Counted from the first letter of the stretch, positions 45,287 through 55,024 are shown. The stretch: DNA of 64,000 nt from Propionibacteriaceae bacterium (GCA_030532825.1 JAUNKK010000003.1:1-64000); one strand, 5' to 3'. Program-made: numbers and translations. The notes: generated by a model from the sequence alone, not told the origin.

Positions 45287-46258
45287 ATGAGAACCATCCG
45301 CCGTTTTGTCGCGGTCACCACCGCGGTCGCCTGGGTAGCACTGACCGCTCAGCCTGCGGTGGCCGATGAGGTCACCATCTCGGATGCGGGAGGCGCTGTG
45401 ACGGGCCTCGCGTACGACAGCACCTCCTCGCGGTTGTTCGCCGTCTCGGAGGCTGATGGCACCAGCATCATCGTGACGGACGACCAGGGGCAGAACGCCG
45501 GCACCATCAGCTACGGCGGCTCCCCGGAGTCGGTACAGGGACTGGCTTTCCACGATGGCCAGCTCTACGTCGGTGACATCGGCGACGCCGACGCTCAACG
45601 CCGCCAGATCACTGTCTACCGCATGGCCCCGAACGTCGGGGATGCCTCCTACCAGGCTTACGATTTCGCCTATCCCGATGGGGCTCGCGACGCCAAGGCG
45701 CTGCTGGTTTCCGGCAAGGGGCGCATCTACGTCGTCACTGCTGGCGACAACCCAGGCGTGTATCGGGCGGACCTCGACCCGTCGCGCTCTTCAGTCAACC
45801 AGTTGGAGCGGGCCGCCGACGCGCCCCCAGGCGTGACCGATGCCGTTTTCCTCTCCGACGGCTCCACCATCGTCTACCGCACCGCGGCGGGCGTGCAGAG
45901 CGTCAACGCCTACGAGTGGGAGGACCTCGCCACCGTCACCTACGTAGGTGCCCCCGAAGGCGAATCGCTCACGAGTTTCCGCGAGGGCCGGATCTTGGTG
46001 GGTGCCGGTCCCGCGCTGCGTGATGAAGAGGTTCCGACGCAAGACGGCACCATCACCATCGGCTCCGAGCCCAGCGCCTCTCCATCGGGTGAGCCAACCG
46101 CCGCCGAGTCGTCCCCAGCCCCCGAAGAGAGCTCTGAGGGGGATGTGGGCTCGACTAGCGCGAAACGGCCGCGAGGCGGGGGCCTGAAGCTCGCCCTGGG
46201 TGCCGCCGGGGTGTTGGCTTTGACCTGCGGCGGGCTCGTGCTGCTACGCCGTCGCTGA
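45287..46258 (+). CDS. Secreted, membrane-anchored beta-propeller-like protein
   Basis: 323 aa from ATG 45287. Sec signal peptide at residues 1-27 (RRFVAVTTAVAWVALTA, cleavage near AVA-DE). A 200-residue repeat-like region with blade-type strands follows (GLAFHDGQLYVGDIGD; AVFLSDGSTIVY), then a Ser/Pro/Glu-rich stalk (SPAPEESSEGD) and a C-terminal hydrophobic segment with an RRR stop-transfer. There is no LPxTG, so membrane rather than sortase anchoring. The function may be cell-surface binding, but nothing specific is readable. An ATG at 45272 would add five residues. Confidence 0.7.
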   Translation: MRTIRRFVAVTTAVAWVALTAQPAVADEVTISDAGGAVTGLAYDSTSSRLFAVSEADGTSIIVTDDQGQNAGTISYGGSPESVQGLAFHDGQLYVGDIGDADAQRRQITVYRMAPNVGDASYQAYDFAYPDGARDAKALLVSGKGRIYVVTAGDNPGVYRADLDPSRSSVNQLERAADAPPGVTDAVFLSDGSTIVYRTAAGVQSVNAYEWEDLATVTYVGAPEGESLTSFREGRILVGAGPALRDEEVPTQDGTITIGSEPSASPSGEPTAAESSPAPEESSEGDVGSTSAKRPRGGGLKLALGAAGVLALTCGGLVLLRRR

Positions 46259-47341
46259 GACCACGTAGTCGATGCACTCGGTGAGCGCTTCCACATCCGC
46301 CAGGTCCACCGAAGCATAGGTTCCAATCCGCAACTGGTTGCGCTGCAACGCCCGGTAGGGATCGATGTCCACGACCCCCGCAGCCCGCAGTTCCGCGATG
46401 ACGTGCGCCGCATCCACCTCAGGCGTCAAGTCGATCGTGGCGACGACGGGGGAGCGGTGCGCCGGGTCAGCGACGAACGGGGTGGCGAACTCGGAGGCCT
46501 CGGCCCAGCGGTATAGGTGGTTGGTCATGGCGCGGCAGCGTGCCTCCGCCGCGGCGATTCCCCCGAGCGACAGCAGCCAGTTGATCTGATCCTCCAGCAG
46601 CAGCAGCGTGGCGAGGGCTGGGGTGTTGAGGGTCTGGTGCTTGCGCGAGTTGTGGGCCGCGACCTCCAGGTTCAGCGACTCGGGGATCCAGCGCCCCGAT
46701 GCCGCGATGCGGCTGGCCCGCTCCAGCGCCGCGGGGGAGCAGAATGCCAGCCACAGCCCGCCGTCCGAGGAGAAGTTCTTCTGCGGCGCAAAATAGTAGG
46801 CATCTGTGGCGGCGATGTCGGCGACCATGCCGCCCGCCGACGAGGTGGCGTCGACTAGGTTGAGGCCGTCCCCAATCCGCTGTACGGGGGCGGCTGCCCC
46901 CGTCGAGGTCTCATTTTGTGCCCAGGCCACGACGTCCGCGTCATCCGGCTCCGGTAGCGCCACCTCGCCAGGTGCGGCCTCGGTGACTACTGGCTCGGCC
47001 AGGAATGGGGCTTTGGCAGCGGCGACGGCGAACTTCCGCGTGAACTCCCCGAACACGGCGTGTGCGGAGCGTCGCTCAATCAGTGAACAGACCGCAACGT
47101 CCCAAAACACCGTCGAACCACCGTTGCCCAGCACCACCTCGTAGCCATCCGGCAGCTGATAGAGCTCGGCTAGGCCCTCCTGGACGGCGGCGACGAGTTG
47201 CTTGACGGGCGCCTGCCGGTGCGAGGTGCCTAGCAGGTCGCCGCGCAACGCCAGGTAGTCCAGCGCCTCGGGGCGAATCTTCGCGGGGCCGGAGCCGAAC
47301 CGGCCGTCGGCGGGAAGCAGGGTGGTGGGGATGGTGATCAC
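46244..47341 (-). CDS. serC: Phosphoserine aminotransferase
   Basis: 365 aa PLP enzyme of serine biosynthesis (3-phosphohydroxypyruvate to phosphoserine). LLPADGRFGSGPAKIRPE and GTSHRQAPVK at the N-terminus, VVLGNGGSTVFWD, VDATSSAGG and the PLP lysine in YYFAPQKNFSSDGG place it in the actinobacterial SerC subgroup. GTG 47341 is preferred over ATG 47362: GGGAG lies 9 nt upstream and the resulting N-terminus has the usual length. The region upstream coincides with the nagA promoter and start. Confidence 0.9.
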   Translation of the reverse strand: MITIPTTLLPADGRFGSGPAKIRPEALDYLALRGDLLGTSHRQAPVKQLVAAVQEGLAELYQLPDGYEVVLGNGGSTVFWDVAVCSLIERRSAHAVFGEFTRKFAVAAAKAPFLAEPVVTEAAPGEVALPEPDDADVVAWAQNETSTGAAAPVQRIGDGLNLVDATSSAGGMVADIAATDAYYFAPQKNFSSDGGLWLAFCSPAALERASRIAASGRWIPESLNLEVAAHNSRKHQTLNTPALATLLLLEDQINWLLSLGGIAAAEARCRAMTNHLYRWAEASEFATPFVADPAHRSPVVATIDLTPEVDAAHVIAELRAAGVVDIDPYRALQRNQLRIGTYASVDLADVEALTECIDYVVSATA

Positions 47342-47346
47342 CTCGG

Positions 47347-47361
47347 TATTCTCCCACGCCA
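47347..47361 (+). promoter_or_regulatory. -10 element for leaderless nagA
   Basis: TATTCT (47347-47352) lies 8 nt before the nagA ATG at 47361, within the tight divergent gap to serC. No Shine-Dalgarno is present. Confidence 0.5.
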
Positions 47362-48479
47362 TGACGAGGTTGCAGGTGGGGCGGGCCGTGACGCCGTCAG
47401 GCGTGATCGAGGGTGCAACGATTGAGATGACGGACGAACGGATCGTCGCTATCACGCCGGGGGAGCTCAGGGAAGGGCTGTGGGCGGTCCCCGGGTTTGT
47501 GGACACCCACTGTCATGGGGCCGTCGGCGTCAGCTTCGGCGACCCGGATCGCGCCGCGAACCGCAAGGCCATCGCATACCACCGCAGCCAGGGAACCACC
47601 ACGCTGTTCGCCTCCACCGTGACCGAACCGGTGGACAAGTTAGAGTCCCAGGTCCGGGTCCTGCGGGAGCTCGTCGAGGCCGGCGAACTGGACGGTATCC
47701 ACCTTGAAGGCCCATTTCTGGCCGAGGAACGCAGGGGAGCTCACGATCCGGCCCTGCTGCGAGACCCGGAACCGGAGTTCGTGGAGCGTCTCATCGCGGT
47801 CGCAGGCCCGGCTCTCAAGATGATCACGCTGGCCGTCGAACGTCGCCACGCGAAACAGGCCACCCGCCGTTTCATTGAGGCTGGGGTGAAGGTGGCCTTC
47901 GGACACTCCGACGCCGACGACGCCAAGACCGCCGAGTCCCTCGACTGGGGGGCCGACATCGCCACCCACCTGTTCTCCGCGATGCGCCCCATTCACCATC
48001 GCGAGCCGGGGCCGGTTCCCGTGCTGCTCAGCGACGACCGGGTGATGTGTGAGCTGATCTGCGACGGCATCCACCACCGGCCTGTCATCGCCCGCATGGC
48101 CATCGACGCGGCGGGTGTCGACCGGATCGCGCTGGTTACCGACGCCATGAGCGCGACGGGGCAGGGTGACGGCCGCTACGTTCTGGGGGAACTGGCGGTG
48201 GCGGTCCATGACGGCACGGCCCGCCTGATCACCCCCGATGGTTCTACCGGCTCCATCGCTGGTTCCACGCTGACCATGGCCAAGGCCTTCGAGTTCGTGG
48301 TGGGCGAGGTGGGCCTCAGCATCCCGGAAGCCGCACGCGTCGCCGCCACTACCCCCGCCCGCTGGCACCAGCTAGCCGAGGTCGGCACCCTGGAAGTAGG
48401 CAAGCTTGCCGATATCTGCCTCGTTGACGACGGCGGTCGACTGCGGCACGTCTGGCGGCGGGGAAGGCAGCTGAGATGA
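47361..48479 (+). CDS. nagA: N-acetylglucosamine-6-phosphate deacetylase
   Basis: 372 aa amidohydrolase-superfamily enzyme; releases acetate from GlcNAc-6-phosphate, the step before NagB. GFVDTHCHGAVGVSFGD, HLEGPFLAEERRGAHD with the metal Glu, FGHSDADD and ATHLFSAMRPIHHREPG with metal His residues, and VTDAMSATGQGDG with the catalytic Asp. ATG 47361 aligns with the family N-terminus (MTRLQVGRAVTPSG); the frame is open 13 codons upstream into serC. It is divergent from serC with starts about 20 bp apart. Confidence 0.93.
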   Translation: MTRLQVGRAVTPSGVIEGATIEMTDERIVAITPGELREGLWAVPGFVDTHCHGAVGVSFGDPDRAANRKAIAYHRSQGTTTLFASTVTEPVDKLESQVRVLRELVEAGELDGIHLEGPFLAEERRGAHDPALLRDPEPEFVERLIAVAGPALKMITLAVERRHAKQATRRFIEAGVKVAFGHSDADDAKTAESLDWGADIATHLFSAMRPIHHREPGPVPVLLSDDRVMCELICDGIHHRPVIARMAIDAAGVDRIALVTDAMSATGQGDGRYVLGELAVAVHDGTARLITPDGSTGSIAGSTLTMAKAFEFVVGEVGLSIPEAARVAATTPARWHQLAEVGTLEVGKLADICLVDDGGRLRHVWRRGRQLR

Positions 48480-48563
48480 CCGGATGGGGACGCTAGTTCG
48501 CGTTAAATCGCTAGTGTCGCCGATACTCGCACTACCATTGCGGTTCAAGGAGGCATGAACGCA

Positions 48564-49259
48564 ATGAGCGAGTTGATCGACACCACAGAGATGTACCTTC
48601 GGACGATCTATGAGCTGCTGGAGGAAGGGGTGCCGCCGCTGCGCGCCCGGATCGCCGAGCGGCTGCATCAGTCCGGACCGACGGTATCGCAGACGGTGGC
48701 TCGCATGGAACGAGATGGGTTGCTGATCGTCGCCACCGACCGCACCATCAAACTCACCCCGAAGGGTGCGAAGCTGGCGCGGGACGTGATGCGCAAACAC
48801 CGCCTCGCGGAATGCCTTCTCACTGAGGTGATCGGACTCGAATGGGAAAAGGTCCACGAAGAGGCCTGCCGCTGGGAACACGTCATCTCCGATGATGTTG
48901 AGGCCCGCCTCCTCACGATCCTCAAAACGCCCACCCGATCCCCCTACGGCAACCCCGTTCCTGGGTTGCAAGACCTCGGCCTCAACCACAAGCACACCCC
49001 GTTCCGGGAAGGCGTGGTGCCGCTGTCGCAGGTGGTTCCGAACCGGGGAGAGGTCACCGTCACCCTGCAACGCATGAGCGAGAACCTTCAGGCCGATGGC
49101 GAGGTGCTGGCTGCCATCGCCGGCCTAGGGCTGCGACCAGGCGTCGAGTTCGTGGTGCGCCGGGTCGGTCTCGACCTACGGTTCATCGTCAGCGATGAGG
49201 CCGTGACCTTGGAGGAGGGGGTTGCCGAGTTGCTGTTCGTGAGCGCCTCCGACTCGTGA
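48564..49259 (+). CDS. DtxR/IdeR-type iron-dependent repressor
   Basis: 231 aa, three-domain DtxR family: winged HTH (about 1-65), dimerisation and metal domain, C-terminal SH3-like domain. With ATG 48564 the metal residues fall exactly at DtxR numbering: Met10, His79, Glu83, His98, Cys102, Glu105, His106. Cys102 points to iron rather than manganese sensing. Ribosome site GGAGG is 10 nt upstream; the ATG at 48555 is too close to it. It probably controls iron uptake genes such as the FecCD permeases at 62.7-64 kb, though no operator was recognised there. Confidence 0.92.
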   Translation: MSELIDTTEMYLRTIYELLEEGVPPLRARIAERLHQSGPTVSQTVARMERDGLLIVATDRTIKLTPKGAKLARDVMRKHRLAECLLTEVIGLEWEKVHEEACRWEHVISDDVEARLLTILKTPTRSPYGNPVPGLQDLGLNHKHTPFREGVVPLSQVVPNRGEVTVTLQRMSENLQADGEVLAAIAGLGLRPGVEFVVRRVGLDLRFIVSDEAVTLEEGVAELLFVSASDS

Positions 49260-49328
49260 TTGCTTAGGGAATAACCCCTGGCCGGGTAGCGTTGAATCTT
49301 GTACCAAACGATCACGAGATGAGGAAAC

Positions 49329-49682
49329 ATGGCTACCACTAACCTGACCAAGGAAACCTTCGAGTCCAGCATCACGGGAAATGATGTCGTCCTCGTCGAC
49401 TTCTGGGCCTCCTGGTGTGGCCCCTGCCGTCGCTTCGCGCCCATCTTTGAGGAGGCCTCGGGGCGCCACGAGGATGTCGTGTTCGGCAAGATCGATACCG
49501 AGGCTGAACAAGATCTAGCGCTGGCCCTTGAGATCCAGTCCATTCCCACCGTGATGGCCTTCCGTGACGGTGTGCTGGTCTTCCGCCAGGCGGGGACGCT
49601 CACGGGCACGCAACTCGACGACCTCATCGGCCAAGTCAAGGCGCTCGACCCCGAGAAGATCAAGGAAGAAGCCCGGCAGTAA
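49329..49682 (+). CDS. trxA: Thioredoxin
   Basis: 117 aa. Thioredoxin fold with the [13 protein letters not shown] active site (about residues 27-39) and the cis-Pro in [12 protein letters not shown]. Cytoplasmic disulfide reductant; no signal peptide. Length and motif are standard. GAGGAAAC lies before ATG 49329. The C-terminus is slightly extended and charged ([12 protein letters not shown]). Confidence 0.93.
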   Translation: MATTNLTKETFESSITGNDVVLVDFWASWCGPCRRFAPIFEEASGRHEDVVFGKIDTEAEQDLALALEIQSIPTVMAFRDGVLVFRQAGTLTGTQLDDLIGQVKALDPEKIKEEARQ

Positions 49683-49743
49683 CGGGAAAGGGGGCCCTTA
49701 CTCACCGCGCATTTCGTGCATTGCGCATGACTAATTTGCGAGG

Positions 49744-49808
49744 CATGGCGTCCCTTAAACGGCCTACTATGAGGAGGGCAGTAGACGGGCCAACGAAGGG
49801 ACGCCATG
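49744..49808 (+). repeat. 13-bp perfect inverted repeat spanning the start codon of the reductase gene
   Basis: CATGGCGTCCCTT (49744-49756) is exactly complementary to AAGGGACGCCATG (49796-49808); the arms are 39 nt apart. The right arm contains the AAGGGA ribosome-site region and the ATG of the next gene. A TACTAT -10 candidate (49765-49770) lies between the arms. It could act as a start-occluding hairpin or a DNA-level operator. Confidence 0.6.
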
Positions 49809-51440
49809 ACCGAGCGCGACGATGTAACAGGTCTACCCAATCTGATGACCTCGACGGGGCGAGTTGCCCCGGTCCGGTCCAGGAAGCCGATCTACCTCGA
49901 CATGCTGCCACCCTGCAATGCGGGGTGCCCGGCGGGGGAGAACATCCAGGAATGGCTGCGCCTCATCAAAATGGGCGACCAGGAAGCAGCCTGGCGGCAA
50001 CTAACCCTCGACAACCCATTTCCCGCGATCCACGGGCGGGTCTGCTACCACCCGTGCGAGACCGCGTGTAACCGTAAGGATGTCGACGCGGCGGTCTCCA
50101 TCCACTCCGTGGAGCGCTACCTTGGCGACCTGGCCTTGGAACGCAGCTGGGCCTTCGACCTGCCGCGCCGCTCCTCTGGGCGTCGAGTACTGGTGATTGG
50201 CGCAGGCCCGTCCGGGCTGTCCGCCGCCTACCACCTACGGCGGCTCGGGCACGAAGTCGAAATCCACGACGCCTCCGACGCCCCGGGCGGCATGATGCGC
50301 TACGGCATCCCTGAATATCGCCTGCCTCGGGATGTCCTAGACGCCGAGATCAAGCGCATCACGGACATGGGCGTGGTCATCCGCACACAGAAACCCGTCG
50401 ACGACCTGCTCGCCACGCAGATCGAGGGTCGGTTCGACGCGGTGTTCGTGGCCATCGGCGCCCACCTGTCCAAGCGCGTCGACATCCCCACCACCGACGC
50501 CACCCGGATGGTGGACGCCGTCAGCTTCCTGCGCGATGTCGCCAGCGGCGAGCGTCCCGTCATCGGGCGGCGCGTGGCTGTTTACGGTGGCGGCAACACC
50601 GCCATGGATGCGGCCCGCGTGGCCCGTCGGCTCGGGGCCGAGGAGTCGGTCATCGTGTATCGCCGCACCGTCGAGCAGATGCCCGCCCACGTCGAAGAGC
50701 GCGAGAGCGCCGAGGAAGAGGGCGTGAAGATGAACTGGCTACGCACCATCACTGAGATGGACGAGGAGGATCTCACCGTCGAGATCATGGAGCTCGACGA
50801 GAACGGCAAGCCCCGCGGCACCGGTCGCTTCGAAAAGCTGGCGGCTGACACCGTCATCCTGGCCGTCGGGCAGGAAGCTGACACCGGGTTCCTGCACTCG
50901 ATCCCCGGCATGGTCTTTGACCGAGATGTGGTGCGCGTCGACCCGCAGACCCTCATGACGGATGTGCCCGGCATCTTTGCGGGCGGCGACATGGTGCCCA
51001 GCGAGCGCACCGTCACCGTCGGCGTCGGCCACGGCAAGAAGGCCGCGAAGTGCATCGACAAGTGGCTGAACCTGGATGCCAGCCCCGCTCCGGACAAGCA
51101 TCCCATCGTCACCCTAGACGGCATGCACCTGTGGTACTTCGGCGGTCACGGCCGGCGTGTCCAGGCGGAGGAAGCCCCCGAGACCCGCATCTCCGACTTC
51201 GGGGAGATCGTCGCCGGGCTCAGCCCCGAGGAGGCCGAGTTCGAGGCCCGCCGGTGCCTGTCCTGCGGAAACTGCTTCGAGTGCGACGGCTGCCTGGGGG
51301 CCTGCCCCGAGGACGCTGTCATCAAGCTCGGCCCCGGCAACCGGTACCGCTTCGACTACGAGCGTTGCACCGGTTGTGCCACCTGCTTCGAGCAGTGCCC
51401 CGTCCACGCCATTGAGATGATCCCGGAGAACCAGCGATGA
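49806..51440 (+). CDS. NAD(P)-linked ferredoxin reductase: glutamate-synthase-beta-like flavoprotein with ferredoxin domain
   Basis: 544 aa. N-terminal cysteine-rich [4Fe-4S] domain as in GltD (LPPCNAGCPAGENIQEWL; RVCYHPCETACNR), two dinucleotide-binding sites (VLVIGAGPSGLSAAYHL; VAVYGGGNTAMDAARV), then a C-terminal 2[4Fe-4S] ferredoxin domain (CLSCGNCFECDGCLGACP; CTGCATCFEQCP). No glutamate synthase large subunit is nearby. The gene overlaps PFOR by 4 nt, so it is inferred to exchange electrons between ferredoxin and NAD(P)H during pyruvate oxidation. Confidence 0.87.
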   Translation: MTERDDVTGLPNLMTSTGRVAPVRSRKPIYLDMLPPCNAGCPAGENIQEWLRLIKMGDQEAAWRQLTLDNPFPAIHGRVCYHPCETACNRKDVDAAVSIHSVERYLGDLALERSWAFDLPRRSSGRRVLVIGAGPSGLSAAYHLRRLGHEVEIHDASDAPGGMMRYGIPEYRLPRDVLDAEIKRITDMGVVIRTQKPVDDLLATQIEGRFDAVFVAIGAHLSKRVDIPTTDATRMVDAVSFLRDVASGERPVIGRRVAVYGGGNTAMDAARVARRLGAEESVIVYRRTVEQMPAHVEERESAEEEGVKMNWLRTITEMDEEDLTVEIMELDENGKPRGTGRFEKLAADTVILAVGQEADTGFLHSIPGMVFDRDVVRVDPQTLMTDVPGIFAGGDMVPSERTVTVGVGHGKKAAKCIDKWLNLDASPAPDKHPIVTLDGMHLWYFGGHGRRVQAEEAPETRISDFGEIVAGLSPEEAEFEARRCLSCGNCFECDGCLGACPEDAVIKLGPGNRYRFDYERCTGCATCFEQCPVHAIEMIPENQR

Positions 51441-54400
51441 ACCAGCGCACCATCCTCGACGGTAACGAAGCCGCCGCCGACGTCGCCTACCGGCTGAGCG
51501 AACTCTGTTCCATCTATCCCATCACCCCTAGCTCCACCATGGCGGAGCTCGCCGACGAATGGTCCTCGCACGGCAGGCAGAACGTCTTCGGGACCGTGCC
51601 GACCGTCGTCGAAATGCAGTCCGAGGGCGGTGCCGCCGGCGCGATGCACGGCGCGCTGCAGGGCGGGGCCCTGTCCACCACCTTCACCGCCTCGCAAGGT
51701 CTGCTGCTGATGATCCCGAACATGTACCGGATCGCGGGCGAGTTGACCTCGACGGTGTTCCACGTGGCGGCCCGCTCCCTGGCGGCCCAGGGGCTATCGA
51801 TCTTCGGCGACCACCAAGACGTGATGGCGGTGCGTCAGACCGGATGCTGCCTGCTCAGCTCCGCCTCCGTGCAGGAGGCCCACGACATGGCCGCCGTCGC
51901 CCACCTAGCGACGCTGCGGGCACGGCTTCCATTCGTGCACTTCTTCGATGGTTTCCGCACCAGCCATGAGCTGAACACGTTGACGAAGCTCACCGACGAT
52001 CAGCTGCGCCAGCTGGTCCCCACCGAGTTGATCCGCGAGCACCGCGCCCGCGCCCTCAGCCCAGAGAATCCCTTTATTCGCGGCACCGCCCAGAACCCCG
52101 ACACCTACTTCCAGTCCCGCGAAACAGCGAACACCTACTATGACGCTGTGCCGGGCATCTTGACCGAGGTGATGGAGCGATTCGCGGAGATCGCCGGGCG
52201 CCACTACTCGCTGGTCGAATACCACGGACACCCCGAAGCCGACCGCGTCGTGGTGATCATGGGCTCCGGCATCGAAACGGTCACCCCCGTCGTGGACCAC
52301 CTCAACGAGCGGGGCCACAAGGTCGGGGCGTTGTTCGTGCGGCTCTTCAGGCCCTTCCCGAAGGCCGAGCTGCTGGCAGCGCTGCCCGCAACGGCGGTGA
52401 AGGTGGCGGTGCTGGACCGCACCAAGGAGCCAGGCTCCGGCGGGGAGCCGCTGTTCCTCGACGTGGCCTCGGCCGTCGGCGAGGCGGTGGCGCGCGGAGA
52501 GAGGGCAAGCATGCCGGTGGTCTGCGGTGGCCGCTACGGCCTGTCCAGCAAAGAGTTCACACCCGCGATGGCGCTGGCGATCTTCGAGGAACTCGCTAAG
52601 CCGCAGCCCCGGCCGCGCTTCACCGTCGGCATTAACGACGACGTCACCCACCTGTCCCTGGAAGTCGACCCCAGCTTCGAGTTGGTTGACGACGAGACTC
52701 ACCGCGCCGTGTTCTACGGCCTCGGCTCGGACGGCACTGTGGGTGCCAACAAGAACACCATCAAGATCATTGGTTCCGACCCCGACACTTATGCTCAGGG
52801 GTACTTCGTCTACGACTCCAAGAAGTCCGGGTCCCGCACGGTCAGTCACCTGCGGTTCGGCCCCAATCCCATCAAGGCGCCCTATCTGGTGACCACGTCG
52901 AACTTCATCGGCTGCCACCACTGGTCGATCCTGGAGCGCGTCGACGTCCTGGAGTTCGCCCAGCCTGGGGCGACGCTGCTGCTGAACTCGCCCTATCCGG
53001 CCGATGAGGTATGGGAGCACCTGCCGCGCCCCATGCAGGAGAGGATCGTCGAGCTTGGCCTCGACGTCCACGTCATCGACGCCTCCGCCGTCGCGCGGGC
53101 CGCGGGTCTCGGGTCGCGCACCAACACCGTGCTGCAAACCTGTTTCTTCGCGATCTCCGGGGTGCTGCCCCGCGACGAAGCCATCGCCAAGGTCAAGGAG
53201 GCCATCACCAAGACCTACGCCCGCAAGTCGATGGCCATCGTCGCGAAGAACCACGAGGCCGTCGATGCCTCTCTCGCCCATCTTCACCAGGTCGAGGTGC
53301 CGAAAGTAGCGTCGGGGGAGCGGGAGATGATCCCGCCCGTGCCAGCGGACGCGCCCCAGTTCGTGCGCAGCGTCACGGCAACGATGCTGTCGGGCCGTGG
53401 CGACGACCTGCCAGTCTCGGCGCTGCCTGCCGATGGCTCCTATCCGTCGGGCACCACCCGCTACGAGAAGCGCAACGTCAGCGAGATCATCGCGGTCTGG
53501 GACAACGAGGCTTGCATCCAGTGCGGGAACTGCTCTTTCGTGTGTCCACACGCGGTGCTGCGTGCCAAGTACTACCCGACGGAGCTGGCCGACGGCGCCC
53601 CCGAGGGCTTCCTGGTCCAGCCGCTCGACGCGGCAGGCCTGCCGGACACCAGCTACACGCTGCAGGTGTACGCGGAAGACTGCACGGGCTGCGGACTGTG
53701 CGTCGAGGCGTGCCCTGTCAAGCCCATTGGGCAACCGAACCGCCGCGCCATCAACCTTGAGCCCGTCCTGGACCGGTCGAAGGAAAAGGAGGCGGTGAAG
53801 TTTTTCGAAACCATCCCACTGAACGACCGCCGCAACGTCGACTTCGGGACCGTGCGCGGCACCCAGTTCCTGGAGCCGCTGTTCGAGTTCTCCGGGGCCT
53901 GCGCGGGCTGCGGCGAGACGCCGTACCTGAAGCTGCTGACGCAGCTGTTCGGGGACCGGGTGACGGTGGCCAACGCGACGGGCTGCTCCTCGATCTACGG
54001 CGGCAACCTGCCGACGACACCCTGGGCCAAGAACGCTTCAGGGCGCGGACCGGCGTGGTCGAACTCGCTGTTCGAGGACAACGCCGAGTTTGGGCTAGGC
54101 CTCAGGCTGGCTGCCGACCTGCACCGCGACATGGCGCGTCGCCTGCTAGAGGAACTGCGTGCCGAGATTGATGATGACGAGCTGATCGACGCCCTGCTGG
54201 CCGCCAAGCAGCGGATGGAGTCGGGCCTAGCCCGGCAGGCGGCGCGCGTCGAGCGACTGAAGGCGCGGCTGGCGGAGTTGAGCGGCCCCAAGGTCGAGGA
54301 CCTCAAGAGCGTCTGCGACCACCTGCTGCGGCGCTCTGTGTGGATCGTTGGTGGCGACGGCTGGGCCTACGACATCGGGTCCGCGGGCGTCGACCACGTG

Positions 54401-55024
54401 CTGGCCTCGGGTCGCAACATCAACGTGCTGGTCATGGACACGGAGGTCTACTCCAACACCGGCGGGCAGGCCTCCAAGTCGACGCCGCTGGGCGCCGTCG
54501 CGAAATTCGCCTCCGCAGGCAAGCACACCAACAAAAAAGACATGGCGATGCAGGCCATGGCCTACGGGTCGGTGTACGTGGCGCGGGTGGCGATGGGCGC
54601 CGACCCGCAGCAGACGCTGAAGGCCTTCCGGGAGGCGGAGGCCTACGAGGGGCCGAGCCTCATCATCGCCTACAGCCACTGCATCGCCCACGGCATCGAC
54701 ATCCGCAAGGGTCTAGAGCAGCAGTACCGGGCCGTGAACTCCGGCCACTGGCCGCTCATGCGCTACAACCCGGTGATCCGGGAGGCCGGTGGCAACCCGT
54801 TCCTGCTGGACTCGCCCCGGCCGCGGCTGAAGTTGACCGAGTACCAGAGCGCCGAGCTTCGCTACAAGGTGCTGCGCGCCGCCGATCCAGAGGAGGCGGA
54901 CCGGCTCATCGCCATCGCCCAGGCTCAGGTGGATCGCCGCTGGGCCGAGTACGAGGAACTGGCGTTGCGCGGTGCCGAGAAATTCGCCGCCGACCCGCGC
55001 AAGGAGGAATCATGGCAGATCTGA
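51437..55024 (+). CDS. nifJ: Pyruvate:ferredoxin (flavodoxin) oxidoreductase
   Basis: 1195 aa, the single-chain homodimeric PFOR length. It oxidises pyruvate to acetyl-CoA and CO2 with reduction of ferredoxin. YPITPSSTMAELADEW (domain I, substrate), two ferredoxin-type clusters (CIQCGNCSFVCP; CTGCGLCVEACP, about 690-760), the third-cluster/TPP region CAGCGETPYLKLL and NATGCSSIYGGNLP, and TPP motif GGDGWAYDIG. Oxygen-sensitive enzyme class. Second route from pyruvate to acetyl-CoA in this window beside PFL; it would yield reduced ferredoxin instead of formate. Confidence 0.97.
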   Translation: MNQRTILDGNEAAADVAYRLSELCSIYPITPSSTMAELADEWSSHGRQNVFGTVPTVVEMQSEGGAAGAMHGALQGGALSTTFTASQGLLLMIPNMYRIAGELTSTVFHVAARSLAAQGLSIFGDHQDVMAVRQTGCCLLSSASVQEAHDMAAVAHLATLRARLPFVHFFDGFRTSHELNTLTKLTDDQLRQLVPTELIREHRARALSPENPFIRGTAQNPDTYFQSRETANTYYDAVPGILTEVMERFAEIAGRHYSLVEYHGHPEADRVVVIMGSGIETVTPVVDHLNERGHKVGALFVRLFRPFPKAELLAALPATAVKVAVLDRTKEPGSGGEPLFLDVASAVGEAVARGERASMPVVCGGRYGLSSKEFTPAMALAIFEELAKPQPRPRFTVGINDDVTHLSLEVDPSFELVDDETHRAVFYGLGSDGTVGANKNTIKIIGSDPDTYAQGYFVYDSKKSGSRTVSHLRFGPNPIKAPYLVTTSNFIGCHHWSILERVDVLEFAQPGATLLLNSPYPADEVWEHLPRPMQERIVELGLDVHVIDASAVARAAGLGSRTNTVLQTCFFAISGVLPRDEAIAKVKEAITKTYARKSMAIVAKNHEAVDASLAHLHQVEVPKVASGEREMIPPVPADAPQFVRSVTATMLSGRGDDLPVSALPADGSYPSGTTRYEKRNVSEIIAVWDNEACIQCGNCSFVCPHAVLRAKYYPTELADGAPEGFLVQPLDAAGLPDTSYTLQVYAEDCTGCGLCVEACPVKPIGQPNRRAINLEPVLDRSKEKEAVKFFETIPLNDRRNVDFGTVRGTQFLEPLFEFSGACAGCGETPYLKLLTQLFGDRVTVANATGCSSIYGGNLPTTPWAKNASGRGPAWSNSLFEDNAEFGLGLRLAADLHRDMARRLLEELRAEIDDDELIDALLAAKQRMESGLARQAARVERLKARLAELSGPKVEDLKSVCDHLLRRSVWIVGGDGWAYDIGSAGVDHVLASGRNINVLVMDTEVYSNTGGQASKSTPLGAVAKFASAGKHTNKKDMAMQAMAYGSVYVARVAMGADPQQTLKAFREAEAYEGPSLIIAYSHCIAHGIDIRKGLEQQYRAVNSGHWPLMRYNPVIREAGGNPFLLDSPRPRLKLTEYQSAELRYKVLRAADPEEADRLIAIAQAQVDRRWAEYEELALRGAEKFAADPRKEESWQI

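Noticed and set aside
51905..53734. A 609-codon minus-strand open frame
   Set aside because: Antisense to nifJ, which has a full set of PFOR motifs; the antisense translation has none.
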